Assembly: GCA_029260395.1 (NCBI GenBank)
Contig: JAJDDJ010000022.1
Location: forward strand, 62,001-126,000
Direction: 5' to 3'
From: Phycisphaerales bacterium
GTDB lineage: Bacteria > Planctomycetota > Phycisphaerae > Phycisphaerales > UBA1924
Length of the DNA stretch: 64,000 bases
The position numbers and the translations under genes were made by a program. How positions within the stretch are numbered: position 1 is the first letter of the stretch; every line of letters begins with the position of its first letter. Positions 38,362 through 47,087 of the stretch are shown here, one piece after another. Below the pieces are notes generated by a model. That model searched no databases, was not told where the DNA came from, and saw only the letters and a program-made list of their open reading frames with translations.

Positions 38362-38913
38362 TCAAGGAGATGCGCGGCGATTTGTGCGGCTGGGTAGCGC
38401 TCGCCACACCAATCGCATCTCGAACGAGCCCTCGTCGCCGCTGCGAGCGGTTCGGAAGGTCCGTATCTCCGTATCGGGGTGCTCGCTCGCGAGGCTGTGC
38501 ATGAACCCCGCCAGGTCCGAGTACGCGCCCCGGCCGCGAAGGCGAATGGTCACCATCTCGAAGAGCTCACCCTTTTCGGGCTCGCCCGGTGAGACCTCAT
38601 CGACGATGAGCCCGGATCCTGTCGCCAGCGCCGTCAGGTCGGCGAGCCGCGAATTGCGTTCATCGATCGAGACCAGTTTCACGCTCACGCTCTCCAGCTG
38701 AGCCGATGCCTGCTCGACTTCCTGCCGAGATCGCTGCTCCTGGTGCTCGAGGTTGAGCACCGTCCGCGATGCCTCGGTGACGGAGCGCTTCACCGCGTCC
38801 GCTTCGTGCGCGCGCGCCATCGCTGGCCCGATGCTAACGACCCACGACGCTGCGCCAAGCGCCAGAAGCACAACCGATCCGCTCAGGTGGAGTGAAGCTG
38901 TAGTCCGTTTCAT
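38362..38913 (-). CDS. PilO-like inner-membrane alignment protein
   Basis: 183 residues: one N-terminal membrane segment (about 10-30), a coiled-coil region (about 45-90), and a C-terminal ferredoxin-like domain with V-T-I-R-L-R-G-R-G-A-Y-S-D-L-A-G-F-M-H-S-L, the pattern of PilO/GspM. With the PilM- and PilN-like proteins it would form the inner-membrane platform. It overlaps the PilN-like gene by 4 nt. Identity rests on layout, fold pattern and order M-N-O. Confidence 0.75.
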   Translation of the reverse strand: MKRTTASLHLSGSVVLLALGAASWVVSIGPAMARAHEADAVKRSVTEASRTVLNLEHQEQRSRQEVEQASAQLESVSVKLVSIDERNSRLADLTALATGSGLIVDEVSPGEPEKGELFEMVTIRLRGRGAYSDLAGFMHSLASEHPDTEIRTFRTARSGDEGSFEMRLVWRALPSRTNRRASP

Positions 38914-39521
38914 GGTGCGCTGCTCCCGCTCTCGTTGGCATCGGCTCGGCTCTGGTGCTCACCCGTGATGGCCGCCGCGATGTTGAACGACAGCCGCTCG
39001 CTCCCGCCCGATATGGCTCGCCGCGTGTCCAGCAGCACGACCTCATCGAACAAGCCCGTCTGCTCCAGCGCGATCACGAACGCCTGTACATCCGACTGAG
39101 CAAGGCTCAGCCCGCTAACCGTGACCCGAACGCCTTCACCCTTGTCGATCTCGTCCACCGCGCAAGACGTCAGGGATACCCCTTCGCCGCGCTCGGCCGC
39201 CAGAGCCGCGAGCAAGAGGCTCCAGTCCGGCCTCGTGGTGACCCTTGCGGTAAGCTCGGTTCTCCGGCGCACATCCTCCAGGGCCTTGGCGTGGTCCGTA
39301 AGCTGACCGCCCAGCACTTCCTCACGGTTCACGAGCCGAGCGTGGGCCGCCTGATGGCTCGCTTCGGGTCCGTGGACAGCCGCCCGCAGGCCGATATCTG
39401 TGGCGACCAACGCTCCAGCGGTCACCGCGCCCACCGTAACCCACACTCGGAGCCGCCGACGCCAGAGCCGCGACGCGGTAACGCTCGTTGGAATCAGGTT
39501 CATCTCTTGCCACGTGCTCAC
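38910..39521 (-). CDS. PilN-like inner-membrane platform protein
   Basis: 203 residues with the PilN hallmark near the N-terminus: N-L-I-P (about 8-11), the short cytoplasmic peptide that docks into PilM, followed by a basic stretch, a membrane segment (about 28-48), a coiled-coil region, and a C-terminal ferredoxin-like domain with V-T-V-S-G-L-S-L-A-Q-S-D-V. Start GTG overlaps the PilM-like stop (gtga). It should bridge cytoplasmic PilM and the PilO-like protein. Confidence 0.8.
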   Translation of the reverse strand: MSTWQEMNLIPTSVTASRLWRRRLRVWVTVGAVTAGALVATDIGLRAAVHGPEASHQAAHARLVNREEVLGGQLTDHAKALEDVRRRTELTARVTTRPDWSLLLAALAAERGEGVSLTSCAVDEIDKGEGVRVTVSGLSLAQSDVQAFVIALEQTGLFDEVVLLDTRRAISGGSERLSFNIAAAITGEHQSRADANESGSSAP

Positions 39522-40495
39522 GCCGCCACCTCCCCGCTCACCACCGCACGAGCAACCGCCCGCGCCACCCCCACCGCCTCCCAGCTAGCCTGGACCGGCT
39601 TCTCGACCGAGCACTTGAAGGTGGCGGCCGCCTCGAACGCCTCTCGCACCGCACGCAAGCTGAAGGCCCCGCCGATGCACCGGCACGGGCCGTATTCCAC
39701 CGATGGATACCGGTGGTGCGCATATGAAAGAGCGCCGCGAACGTCTTCCGCAGCGAGCATCGCCCACCGTGCGCACGCCCCCGACCAGGCATCCCCGATC
39801 GGCTCACTCAGAGCATCATCGAGCATGAGCGCCTCGATGCACTCGGCCGCCACCCCACGCTGCTCGGCCAACGGACCGAGCACATCCTTGAGGCCCAGCC
39901 CAGTCCCCACCCTGTGGAGAAACGCGATTCCGTTCATGCTCAGCAGCACCCGCGTGTTCTCCCATCCGGCATCGATGAATGGTGTTACAACGCTGTCGGT
40001 TGGCACCACGCCGCTGGCGAGCAGCGCATCGCTCGCGATGCACAGGTGCACCAAGTCAAGCCCGCTCTGCACGGCCGCGTCGCAAAGCAGCTCACCACGC
40101 TCGCGATCGAACCCGCTCACGAGCATCCGGTCGCCCGTGCTCCGTCGCGCGGTCGCAGGGACCTCCCCTATGCGCACGTTGCAGGTCTCGGGCTTAAGCC
40201 CGAGCTGGCGGTAGAACTCACCAGCCGCGATAACTTCCCTTGGTGCCTGCCCGCCCTTGGCTGGAACATCTACCACCGTTGATTTCACGAGGTGATTCGG
40301 CGCGAGCAAACCCACCAACGGCCTGCGGACGCCGCGAAGCTCCAGTGCTGATCGCAGCCTGCTGAATGCCTCGGCATCCGTGCTCTGGCCCCGTTCGAGC
40401 CGCAGCATCCCTGGCTCGTCGTCCGGCCCTACCACCCATGCTGCCTTGATGAGCCGCTGCCCGAGATCGATCCCGACGTTCGTTCGCCTGCTCAT
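39518..40495 (-). CDS. PilM-like cytoplasmic actin-fold protein
   Basis: 325 residues without membrane segments. The N-terminal V-G-I-D-L-G-Q-R-L-I-K matches the first nucleotide-binding motif of actin-like PilM/GspL; a later F-I-D-A-G-W-E-N-T-R-V resembles the phosphate-2 motif. It is followed in the operon by PilN- and PilO-like genes, the conserved pilMNO order. It overlaps both neighbours by 4 nt. The predicted role is to connect the assembly ATPase with the membrane platform. Confidence 0.82.
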   Translation of the reverse strand: MSRRTNVGIDLGQRLIKAAWVVGPDDEPGMLRLERGQSTDAEAFSRLRSALELRGVRRPLVGLLAPNHLVKSTVVDVPAKGGQAPREVIAAGEFYRQLGLKPETCNVRIGEVPATARRSTGDRMLVSGFDRERGELLCDAAVQSGLDLVHLCIASDALLASGVVPTDSVVTPFIDAGWENTRVLLSMNGIAFLHRVGTGLGLKDVLGPLAEQRGVAAECIEALMLDDALSEPIGDAWSGACARWAMLAAEDVRGALSYAHHRYPSVEYGPCRCIGGAFSLRAVREAFEAAATFKCSVEKPVQASWEAVGVARAVARAVVSGEVAA

Positions 40496-41757
40496 GGCCT
40501 CGCCCCTCCCGCCGCCGCGGTCACATCAAACAACGGCATGAACATGCTCACCGTCACGAAGCCCACCATCAGCCCCAGAACCACCAGGATCAGCGGCTCA
40601 AGGAGGCTCGTCATCGACTTCACGACCACCTTGTTGTCGTCCTCCATCGAGTCGGCGAGACTCGATAGCACCTCACCGACCTTGCCCGCCTTCTCCGCGT
40701 TGCGCACCGCCTGCGACACGCCTCGGGGGATCAGCTCGCTCTGGATCATCACCGCGCTGAGTGTGTCGCCTCCGATAATCCGGTCGCGAAGCGTGTCCAT
40801 AAAGTCCCGGTAGTGACGGTTGTTGAGCGATGCCCGCGTCAGGTCCACCGCTTCAACCATCGGTACTTTGCTCAGCAGCAGCAGGCCTAAGAGCCGTGAC
40901 ATCCGAGCAACCTCCAGCGATCGCGTCATCTTGGAGAGCTTGGGCACGCGGACCAATGCTGTGTCGAGTGTCTCACGCCCGTGCTGTGATCGGATCCATA
41001 CCACACCTCCGATGATGGAGCCGAGCACCGCCGGGATGATCGCCCACCAGTACCCGCGCAGGAACCCGCTGAACGACATCAGCACCGCGGTCGTCGCGGG
41101 CAGCGGCACATCGAGCGTCTCGAACAGCCCGCTGAACCGGGGCACGACGAACGCGGTCATCAGAAAGAACACGCACACAGCGACCACCGACAGCAGCGCC
41201 GGGTACACCATCGCGCCCACGAGTTGGCTCCGCAGCGCCGCCTGCTGCTGAGTGAGCACGCCGAGTCGCTGGAGCATCACGTCGAGTTGACCGCCCGACT
41301 CGCCCGCTGCAACAAGGCTCAGCGACACCGAGTCGAACCAATCGACGTGCTGGGCCATCGCGTCAGAGAGCGTGCCGCCCTCCTCCACCCGCAGCCTGAT
41401 GTCGCTCACGGCGTCCTTGAACCCGCCCTCTGAGACCTGGCACTCGACCGCTTCGAGCGCATCGACCAGCGGCGTGCCCGCCGACACCAGCACCGCGAGT
41501 TGCCGCGAGAACATCGCGACCATCCGCACCTTGCCGGCTTTCCACTTGGCCTTCTTTGCTTTGCCCGCTTTCGTGCTGCTACCGGCTTGCGATCCAACGG
41601 CGCTCTTTGATCGTCTCCCGCCGCCGACACTCTCTATCTCGCTGAGAAACAGCCCCCGGTGCGAGATCGCCTCGCGCGCATCGTGCTCGGTCGGCGCATC
41701 GATCGTTTCATCGATCCGTCGGCCCTCACGGTCCCATGCTGTGCATCGCCACTTCAT
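40492..41757 (-). CDS. gspF: GspF/PilC-family platform protein
   Basis: 421 residues with two copies of the T2SF domain: F-S-R-Q-L-A-V-L-V-S-A-G-T-P-L in the first half and R-L-L-G-L-L-L-L-S-K-V-P-M in the second. Three membrane segments lie near 190, 240 and 395. An N-terminal beta domain (C-T-A-W-D-R-E-G-R-R-I) matches GspF/PilC. A Lys/Ser-rich insert (about 47-75) links this to the first T2SF domain. It is the inner-membrane rotor of pseudopilus assembly. ATG overlaps the ATPase stop (atga). Confidence 0.93.
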   Translation of the reverse strand: MKWRCTAWDREGRRIDETIDAPTEHDAREAISHRGLFLSEIESVGGGRRSKSAVGSQAGSSTKAGKAKKAKWKAGKVRMVAMFSRQLAVLVSAGTPLVDALEAVECQVSEGGFKDAVSDIRLRVEEGGTLSDAMAQHVDWFDSVSLSLVAAGESGGQLDVMLQRLGVLTQQQAALRSQLVGAMVYPALLSVVAVCVFFLMTAFVVPRFSGLFETLDVPLPATTAVLMSFSGFLRGYWWAIIPAVLGSIIGGVVWIRSQHGRETLDTALVRVPKLSKMTRSLEVARMSRLLGLLLLSKVPMVEAVDLTRASLNNRHYRDFMDTLRDRIIGGDTLSAVMIQSELIPRGVSQAVRNAEKAGKVGEVLSSLADSMEDDNKVVVKSMTSLLEPLILVVLGLMVGFVTVSMFMPLFDVTAAAGGARP

Positions 41758-43508
41758 GCCGCGATCCTCCCGGCCGGCGCGTCGGGCACATCTTCAACAT
41801 CGTCGCTCTTGGTGACCCGCAGCACTTCTTCAAGACTCGTATGGCCGTCCTGTGCGAGGCGAACGCCCTCATCGCGCATCGGCACGTAGCCCTCACTGCC
41901 AAGCACCCGGCGGATCTCGTGCGTCGGCGCGCCTGTGTGGATCACACGCCGAACAGGAGGGGTGACCTCCATGACCTCGTAGATGCCCACCCGACCCTTG
42001 AATCCGCTGTTATGGCACGCCTGGCATCCCGTGCCTTTGCGGAACGTCGCGCTGCCCACTTCCGACAGGCCGGCGTCTGCCAACACGCTCTCCGACGGGT
42101 GGTACCGCATCGAGCATGACTCGCACACACGGCGCGCCAAACGCTGACCCACCGAACCACTGAGAGCGCTCGAGAGCAGGTATGACTCGATGGTCATGTC
42201 GAGCAGCCGGGCTACCGCGCCCGGCGCATCGTTCGTGTGCAGCGTCGCGAGCACCATGTGCCCCGTCAGCGCTGCCTGCACCGCGACCCGCGCCGTCTCG
42301 TGGTCGCGGATCTCGCCGATCATGATGATGTCCGGGTCCTGCCTGAGCGTGCTGCGGAGCACTCTCGCAAACGTAAGCCCGATGCCCTCGTTCACGTTTG
42401 TCTGGTTCACCAGATCGAGCTGGTACTCGACCGGGTCCTCAACCGTCACGATGTTCGATTCCGGGCTCCGCAACAGGTCAAGCGCTGAATACAACGTCGT
42501 CGTCTTGCCCGAGCCCGTGGGGCCGGTCACGAGCACCAAGCCGTGCGGCTGGTTCAGAATCCGAGTGAAAGTCTTGAGCGCCGACTCGCGGAACCCAAGG
42601 TCCTCCAGCCGGACCTTCAGGTTCTCTTTGTCGAGGATACGGATCACCAGCTTCTCGCCCATCAGCGTCGGCATGCTGCTGACGCGCAGGTCGATCTCGC
42701 GCCCTTCGGCCACGATCTTGACTCGGCCCTCCTGCGGTAGCCGGCGCTCGGCGATGTCCATCAGTCCGATCACCTTTACCCGTGACACGATCGCGCTATG
42801 CATCCCTGCTGGCGGGCTCATCAGATCGCGCAGCTTGCCGTCGATTCGGCACCGTACCCGCGTACCACCCGCGTGGGGCTCGATGTGAATATCGCTCGCT
42901 CCCTCGCGCACGGAGGTCAGCAGCGCCACGTTCACAAGGTTCACGATCGGGCTGCCCTGAACCATCTTGTCCAGGTTCGTCTTGGGTCCCTCGTCCTGCT
43001 CGCGCTCGATCACCTCCACGTCGGTATCAGCAAGCGATGTCAGAAACTCGTTGACATCAACATTCCCACCCGCGTACTTGCGGATGTACTCCAGTATGTT
43101 TGGTTCGAGTGCGAGCACCGGTCGAACCCGGCAGCCCGTCAGGTGCGCGAGCCGATCGATCGTCGGGATCGACTGCGGCTCGGCCATCGCCACCGTGAGC
43201 TGGTCCCGCACGCGGAACATCGGGATGACCTTGAGCCGCTCGGCCTCTTCTTCACCGATCAATGGCAACAGCGACGGATCGATCAGCCCGTGCCGCAGCA
43301 GGCACCCGCGAACGCCCAAGCACTCAGCCAGGCTCCGCACCAGAACCTGCGAGGAGATCATCCCGTCCTCGACCAGCAGCTCGCCGAGCACACGGCCCGA
43401 TGCCTTCTGCTCGGCCAGCGCCGCTTCCAGCTGCGCTGCGGTCAGCGCGCCCGTGCTAACCAGCAGTTCGCCGAGCCTCTTGCGTGGTTGTCCGCCCTGA
43501 GCGCTCAA
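41754..43508 (-). CDS. gspE: GspE/PilB-family assembly ATPase
   Basis: 584 residues: N-terminal GspE-N (MshEN-like) domains, then the ATPase with Walker A G-P-T-G-S-G-K-T-T-T-L-Y, Asp box, Walker B G-E-I-R-D-H-E-T-A and His box T-L-H-T-N-D. The C-terminal zinc motif is complete: C-E-S-C and C-Q-A-C. MshEN domains in related ATPases bind c-di-GMP, and the repeated R-L-G-E-L-L-V-x-x-G and L-G-E-L-L-V-E-D-G-M-I at the N-terminus fit that fold, so c-di-GMP control is possible. TTG start overlaps the STAS stop and follows aggag. Confidence 0.95.
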   Translation of the reverse strand: MSAQGGQPRKRLGELLVSTGALTAAQLEAALAEQKASGRVLGELLVEDGMISSQVLVRSLAECLGVRGCLLRHGLIDPSLLPLIGEEEAERLKVIPMFRVRDQLTVAMAEPQSIPTIDRLAHLTGCRVRPVLALEPNILEYIRKYAGGNVDVNEFLTSLADTDVEVIEREQDEGPKTNLDKMVQGSPIVNLVNVALLTSVREGASDIHIEPHAGGTRVRCRIDGKLRDLMSPPAGMHSAIVSRVKVIGLMDIAERRLPQEGRVKIVAEGREIDLRVSSMPTLMGEKLVIRILDKENLKVRLEDLGFRESALKTFTRILNQPHGLVLVTGPTGSGKTTTLYSALDLLRSPESNIVTVEDPVEYQLDLVNQTNVNEGIGLTFARVLRSTLRQDPDIIMIGEIRDHETARVAVQAALTGHMVLATLHTNDAPGAVARLLDMTIESYLLSSALSGSVGQRLARRVCESCSMRYHPSESVLADAGLSEVGSATFRKGTGCQACHNSGFKGRVGIYEVMEVTPPVRRVIHTGAPTHEIRRVLGSEGYVPMRDEGVRLAQDGHTSLEEVLRVTKSDDVEDVPDAPAGRIAA

Positions 43509-43840
43509 AGGAAGCTCCTAGCCGCGGACGCAACGTCGTCGTAGTGCTCGAACAGCACCGCGATCTCTGTCAGATCGAACACCTCTCGCAGCGTCTCATT
43601 CACGCCCGTTAGCTTTAGCTCCCGGCCCGCCGCCGCCATCTCCTCAGCGAGATCCGCCAGCGATTCAAGCCCCTTGCTGTCGGCGTATGTCACGCCCTCC
43701 ATGTCCAGTACGAGCCGGCCGAGCGAACGCTCCGCGGTCTGCCGAGAACGCTCGAGCACCTGCTCGGCGTCGGCGCGAATGAGCGGCCCGACGGGCCTCA
43801 GCACCGCCACCGCTCCATGGCGTGATTCCTCGATCCGCAT
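43505..43840 (-). CDS. STAS-domain protein (anti-sigma-factor antagonist type)
   Basis: 111 residues, a single STAS domain of the SpoIIAA kind. The phosphorylatable serine is probably that of Y-A-D-S-K-G-L-E-S-L (about residue 60). Such proteins switch partners according to phosphorylation. ATG 43840 has a very strong RBS (aggaggatgggcc). It lies 11 nt after the histidine kinase and overlaps the ATPase start, so it is the second gene of the pseudopilus operon. No SpoIIAB-type kinase or sigma factor is nearby; the partner is unknown. Confidence 0.9.
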   Translation of the reverse strand: MRIEESRHGAVAVLRPVGPLIRADAEQVLERSRQTAERSLGRLVLDMEGVTYADSKGLESLADLAEEMAAAGRELKLTGVNETLREVFDLTEIAVLFEHYDDVASAARSFL

Positions 43841-43851
43841 GGCCCATCCTC

Positions 43852-45300
43852 CTACGCCGCCGTCGGCAGCTCCAGAATGAAGCGACTCCCCTTGTCGGGC
43901 ACCGACTCGGCGAGCACATCGCCCCCGTGCAGCCGGGCTACGTCCCGCGCCAGCGACAGCCCGAGCCCTGTACCCGCGACGTGGCTCGTCCGCTGGTCCC
44001 GGCACCGGTAGAACCGCTCGAACACCCTCTCAAGCTGATCGGGTTCGACCCCGATGCCCGTGTCGGTCACCTCGAATACGAACCGCTCGCCCTCGCAGTC
44101 AGCCGACACCCGCACCACACCCCCGGGCGGCGTGTACTTGATCGCGTTCGAGACGAGGTTGTGCATCGCCAACGTGATTTTGTCTCGGTCGCCCCGCAAC
44201 ACCGGCAGCTTGGGACCAAGATCAAACTCCAGCGTCAGCCCGCCCTCGCGGGCCTGGGCCGCGTAGTCCTGTCGGAGCACCGCGAGCACATCGTCCAGTC
44301 GAACGTCGTCCTGAACGATTGACAGCTTGCCTGCTTCGATCTCGCTCATCGAGAGCATGTCCGAGACGATCCGTTCGAGCCGGCGCGTTTCCTGGCTCAC
44401 CGTGCTCAGCGCCTCGCCCCGCTCAGTCTCGCTCATGTCCGCGAGCCCTTCGATCAGCTCTTCGGTGTACAGCCGGATGTTTGTCAGTGGTGTCCGCAGC
44501 TCGTGCGCAGCCTGGGCCACCAGTTCGCTGCGGGCGCGGTCGGCCGCGTGCTGCTGGGTTACGTCCTCGATCACCATCAGGATTGACATAGACTCCGTCT
44601 TTCGCACAGGCCGGACCGAGCACCGCAGCACGCTCCGACCGCCGTCGTCCGAGACCAACTCCACGTCAGCGGAGCACTTGCGCCGCACCAGCCCTGACGC
44701 GACCGATTTGGCCGCCTTCATGACACGTTCGTCGTCGACAATGTCCGCGAGCGGCGTGTTCGCCAGTGTGTCTTTCTCCCGCCGCAGTAGCGAGGCTGCC
44801 GCCCCGTTGCACTGACGGATCACAAGCGATTCATCCAGCAGCAGCAGCCCAACCCACAGCGCATCGACCGCAGACGCGAGCGAATCATCGCCCGGCCGAT
44901 CCGTTCGCAATGCGAGTGCTTCCACGGCCCGCTCGGCCCTGTCTGCCTGCTGCATCGCGCCGACCCAAGCGACCACATCGTTCCACGCGCTGCCCATCCC
45001 ACTAACCGCAGGACCAGCCAGGATTAGCGCCTCGGGGCTTCGCTCGCCCGCCGTGAACGCGCGTAGCGCCGTGGCCAACGAAGCGACCCACCGCAGACGA
45101 ACGATCCCGATGGCTGCGAGCACCAGCCCCGCTGCGCACCCGGCCGCGAGCCCGGGCCACCAGCCTTCAGTCGCGGACGGTCCGTTGCCAGAGGCCAGCA
45201 CCGAGGCCCCCAGCCCGCAGGCTCCAGCCACAAACATGCCGAGTGTCACGATGGCCAGGTCGTGGCTCCGCCGCACCGTCTTCGTAGTTCTTGTCGTCAT
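43852..45300 (-). CDS. Membrane sensor histidine kinase with PAS domain
   Basis: 482 residues: two N-terminal membrane segments (about 15-35 and 47-70), a HAMP-like/linker region, a PAS domain (about 130-225), HisKA with the phosphoacceptor His in A-A-H-E-L-R-T-P-L-T-N, and HATPase with N-box L-V-S-N-A-I-K-Y-T-P, D-T-G-I-G-V, and G-T-G-L-G-L-S-L-A. ATG 45300 is chosen because aagggga precedes it. It heads the pseudopilus operon; no response regulator is adjacent, the nearest being the single-domain regulator at 31612. Confidence 0.93.
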   Translation of the reverse strand: MTTRTTKTVRRSHDLAIVTLGMFVAGACGLGASVLASGNGPSATEGWWPGLAAGCAAGLVLAAIGIVRLRWVASLATALRAFTAGERSPEALILAGPAVSGMGSAWNDVVAWVGAMQQADRAERAVEALALRTDRPGDDSLASAVDALWVGLLLLDESLVIRQCNGAAASLLRREKDTLANTPLADIVDDERVMKAAKSVASGLVRRKCSADVELVSDDGGRSVLRCSVRPVRKTESMSILMVIEDVTQQHAADRARSELVAQAAHELRTPLTNIRLYTEELIEGLADMSETERGEALSTVSQETRRLERIVSDMLSMSEIEAGKLSIVQDDVRLDDVLAVLRQDYAAQAREGGLTLEFDLGPKLPVLRGDRDKITLAMHNLVSNAIKYTPPGGVVRVSADCEGERFVFEVTDTGIGVEPDQLERVFERFYRCRDQRTSHVAGTGLGLSLARDVARLHGGDVLAESVPDKGSRFILELPTAA

Positions 45301-45452
45301 CGCAGCGATCCCCTTGCGAGCCGTCGAGCGGGCCCCGCATCGGACTATCGGCCGCTGAACAACGCGTGTTTGCGCCAACCGACGCATTGACCGTCGGTCG
45401 GCATGTTCCGTCGCACCTTACCGCGGGCTCGTCCGAGAACCCCTGCACCCGC

Positions 45453-45458
45453 TACGCT
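45453..45458 (+). promoter_or_regulatory. Candidate -10 of the IMPase-family gene (leaderless)
   Basis: TACGCT lies 6 nt before the ATG at 45465, leaving no room for a ribosome-binding site. The arrangement copies that at 30654-30667. Confidence 0.35.
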
Positions 45459-45464
45459 CGGTGG

Positions 45465-46265
45465 ATGGCCCGAGCACCCTTCAGCGCCGAACTCGAATTC
45501 GCCCTGGCCGCAGTGCGTTCCGCGGGAGATTCCACGCTGCCCGCCTTCCGTCAAGGTGTCGAGCCCGACACCAAACCCGACGGCTCGCTGGTAACCAAAA
45601 CGGACCTCGCCACCGAGCAACTCCTGCGCGACCGCTGCCTCCGCGCTTTCCCAGCCGATTGCTTTCTGGGCGAAGAATTCGGCGAACACACAGGCACCTC
45701 GGGCCGCCGCTGGATCGCTGATCCCATTGATGGCACGTTCTCTTTCGCTCACGGCGTACCCCTCTACGGCACGCTGCTCGCGCTCGAGACCGATGGCGTC
45801 TCGCGCGTCGGGATCATCCACATGCCCGCGCTTGCCGAAACCGTCTTCGCAGCCGAGGGATTGGGTGCTTGGCATCTCTCGCCCGAATCGTCGGTGCCAA
45901 AGCCCGCGCGCTTCAGATCGTGCGCTTCGCTCGATCGTGCCCTCATATGCGCCACCTCCACCGACTACTTCACGTCTTCAGGACATGCTGGTTTGCTCTC
46001 TCGGCTGCTCGGCTCGTTCGGCGCGATCCGAGGATGGAGCGACTGCTATGCCCACCTGCTCGCCGCGACCGGACGAGCCGACTCGGTCATCGAACCCGTT
46101 GTCAACCTGTGGGACATCGCCCCGATGACGGTCATCCACGCCGAAGCCGGCGGCCTCTGCACCGATTGGCAGGGCCTGCCCACCGCCCACAGCGGGCAGT
46201 GTCTCGTCACCGCGGGCCCGCTGCACACCGAGTTGCTCCAACTCCTCAACAGCCAGCCTGCTTGA
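45465..46265 (+). CDS. Inositol monophosphatase family phosphatase (possibly histidinol-phosphatase)
   Basis: 266 residues with all family metal motifs: G-E-E-F-G (Glu), D-P-I-D-G-T-F-S-F, and W-D-I-A-P near the C-terminus. These Mg-dependent phosphatases act on inositol phosphate, histidinol phosphate (HisN), PAP or fructose bisphosphate. The D-P-I-D-G-T-F-S-F-A-H-G and N-L-W-D-I-A-P-M strings are closer to HisN-type members, but the substrate cannot be fixed. No his genes are nearby. It diverges from the histidine kinase and ends 6 nt before the convergent pseudopilin. Confidence 0.85.
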   Translation: MARAPFSAELEFALAAVRSAGDSTLPAFRQGVEPDTKPDGSLVTKTDLATEQLLRDRCLRAFPADCFLGEEFGEHTGTSGRRWIADPIDGTFSFAHGVPLYGTLLALETDGVSRVGIIHMPALAETVFAAEGLGAWHLSPESSVPKPARFRSCASLDRALICATSTDYFTSSGHAGLLSRLLGSFGAIRGWSDCYAHLLAATGRADSVIEPVVNLWDIAPMTVIHAEAGGLCTDWQGLPTAHSGQCLVTAGPLHTELLQLLNSQPA

Positions 46266-46271
46266 TACCGA

Positions 46272-47087
46272 CTACTTCCAGTCGCCAGCATCAGGCACGT
46301 AATGCGCACGCTCATCGAGCCCCACCGACCCCACCCTTTGTCCGCCGTGAGTGAGCCATTCCTGCTGCGCACCAAACACGCGCGCCGAGCCGTCCGCCAG
46401 CGCCGACGCCGTCGAACCGTCGTGCCGGAAGCTCGTCGTTGGCGACTCGTTCACGCCCCAGCCGCCTCGCCCATCAAACAACCGCGGCGGATCAAGCAGC
46501 GCCGTGCTACGCAGCCGCTGCCCCAGCACCAGCATCGTGTCGCTGAACACCAGCACGTCCGATGGCCGGGCGATCGTGCTCAGCATCTGCCAACGCTGGC
46601 TGCGAATTGTTCCGTGCGCTCCGCCCCACCCCGGCGTGTGCCTCGGCGACAGGTAGTACCCGTTGTAGCCGTACGTCGTGGTCGGCGCATCGACCCGCGT
46701 CTGCGCCGAGTACGTCCCCCACGCCTGCTCGGGGCACTCGTACACCGATCGCTCGCCGTGCGATGCCTCAAGGTAGGGCGTCAACAGGCCCTCGCCGTAA
46801 TCAATCCTGCCAGTCGATCGCCCGTCGCTCCCGAACCAGTACCGACCATCGCCGGTGCCGATGTGCGCCGTCTCGAAGTACGCCAGGGGCATGGCCCGCT
46901 CGCCAAAGTCGCCCGCGTACAAGGCCCATCCCAGCCCTAGCTGGCGCACCTGCGACAGACACACCGCCTGCCTCGCGAGCCCGCGCGCCGATCCCAGTGC
47001 CGGCAGCATCAGTCCAATCAACAGCGCGATGATCGCGACCACCACCAGCAGTTCAATCATCGTGAACCCGCGTTCGCGACAGCTCAT
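46272..47087 (-). CDS. H-X9-DG pseudopilin in the cobalamin-riboswitch operon
   Basis: 271 residues: prepilin signal [22 protein letters not shown], then a globular domain ending with the planctomycete H-X9-DG motif, [12 protein letters not shown] (about 227-238). These are DUF1559-like pseudopilins, usually numerous in Planctomycetota. It is the third gene of the riboswitch operon, its ATG overlapping the propeller stop (atga). It is predicted to be processed by a prepilin peptidase and could use the machine encoded at 33697-43508. Its ligand is unknown. Confidence 0.88.
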   Translation of the reverse strand: MSCRERGFTMIELLVVVAIIALLIGLMLPALGSARGLARQAVCLSQVRQLGLGWALYAGDFGERAMPLAYFETAHIGTGDGRYWFGSDGRSTGRIDYGEGLLTPYLEASHGERSVYECPEQAWGTYSAQTRVDAPTTTYGYNGYYLSPRHTPGWGGAHGTIRSQRWQMLSTIARPSDVLVFSDTMLVLGQRLRSTALLDPPRLFDGRGGWGVNESPTTSFRHDGSTASALADGSARVFGAQQEWLTHGGQRVGSVGLDERAHYVPDAGDWK

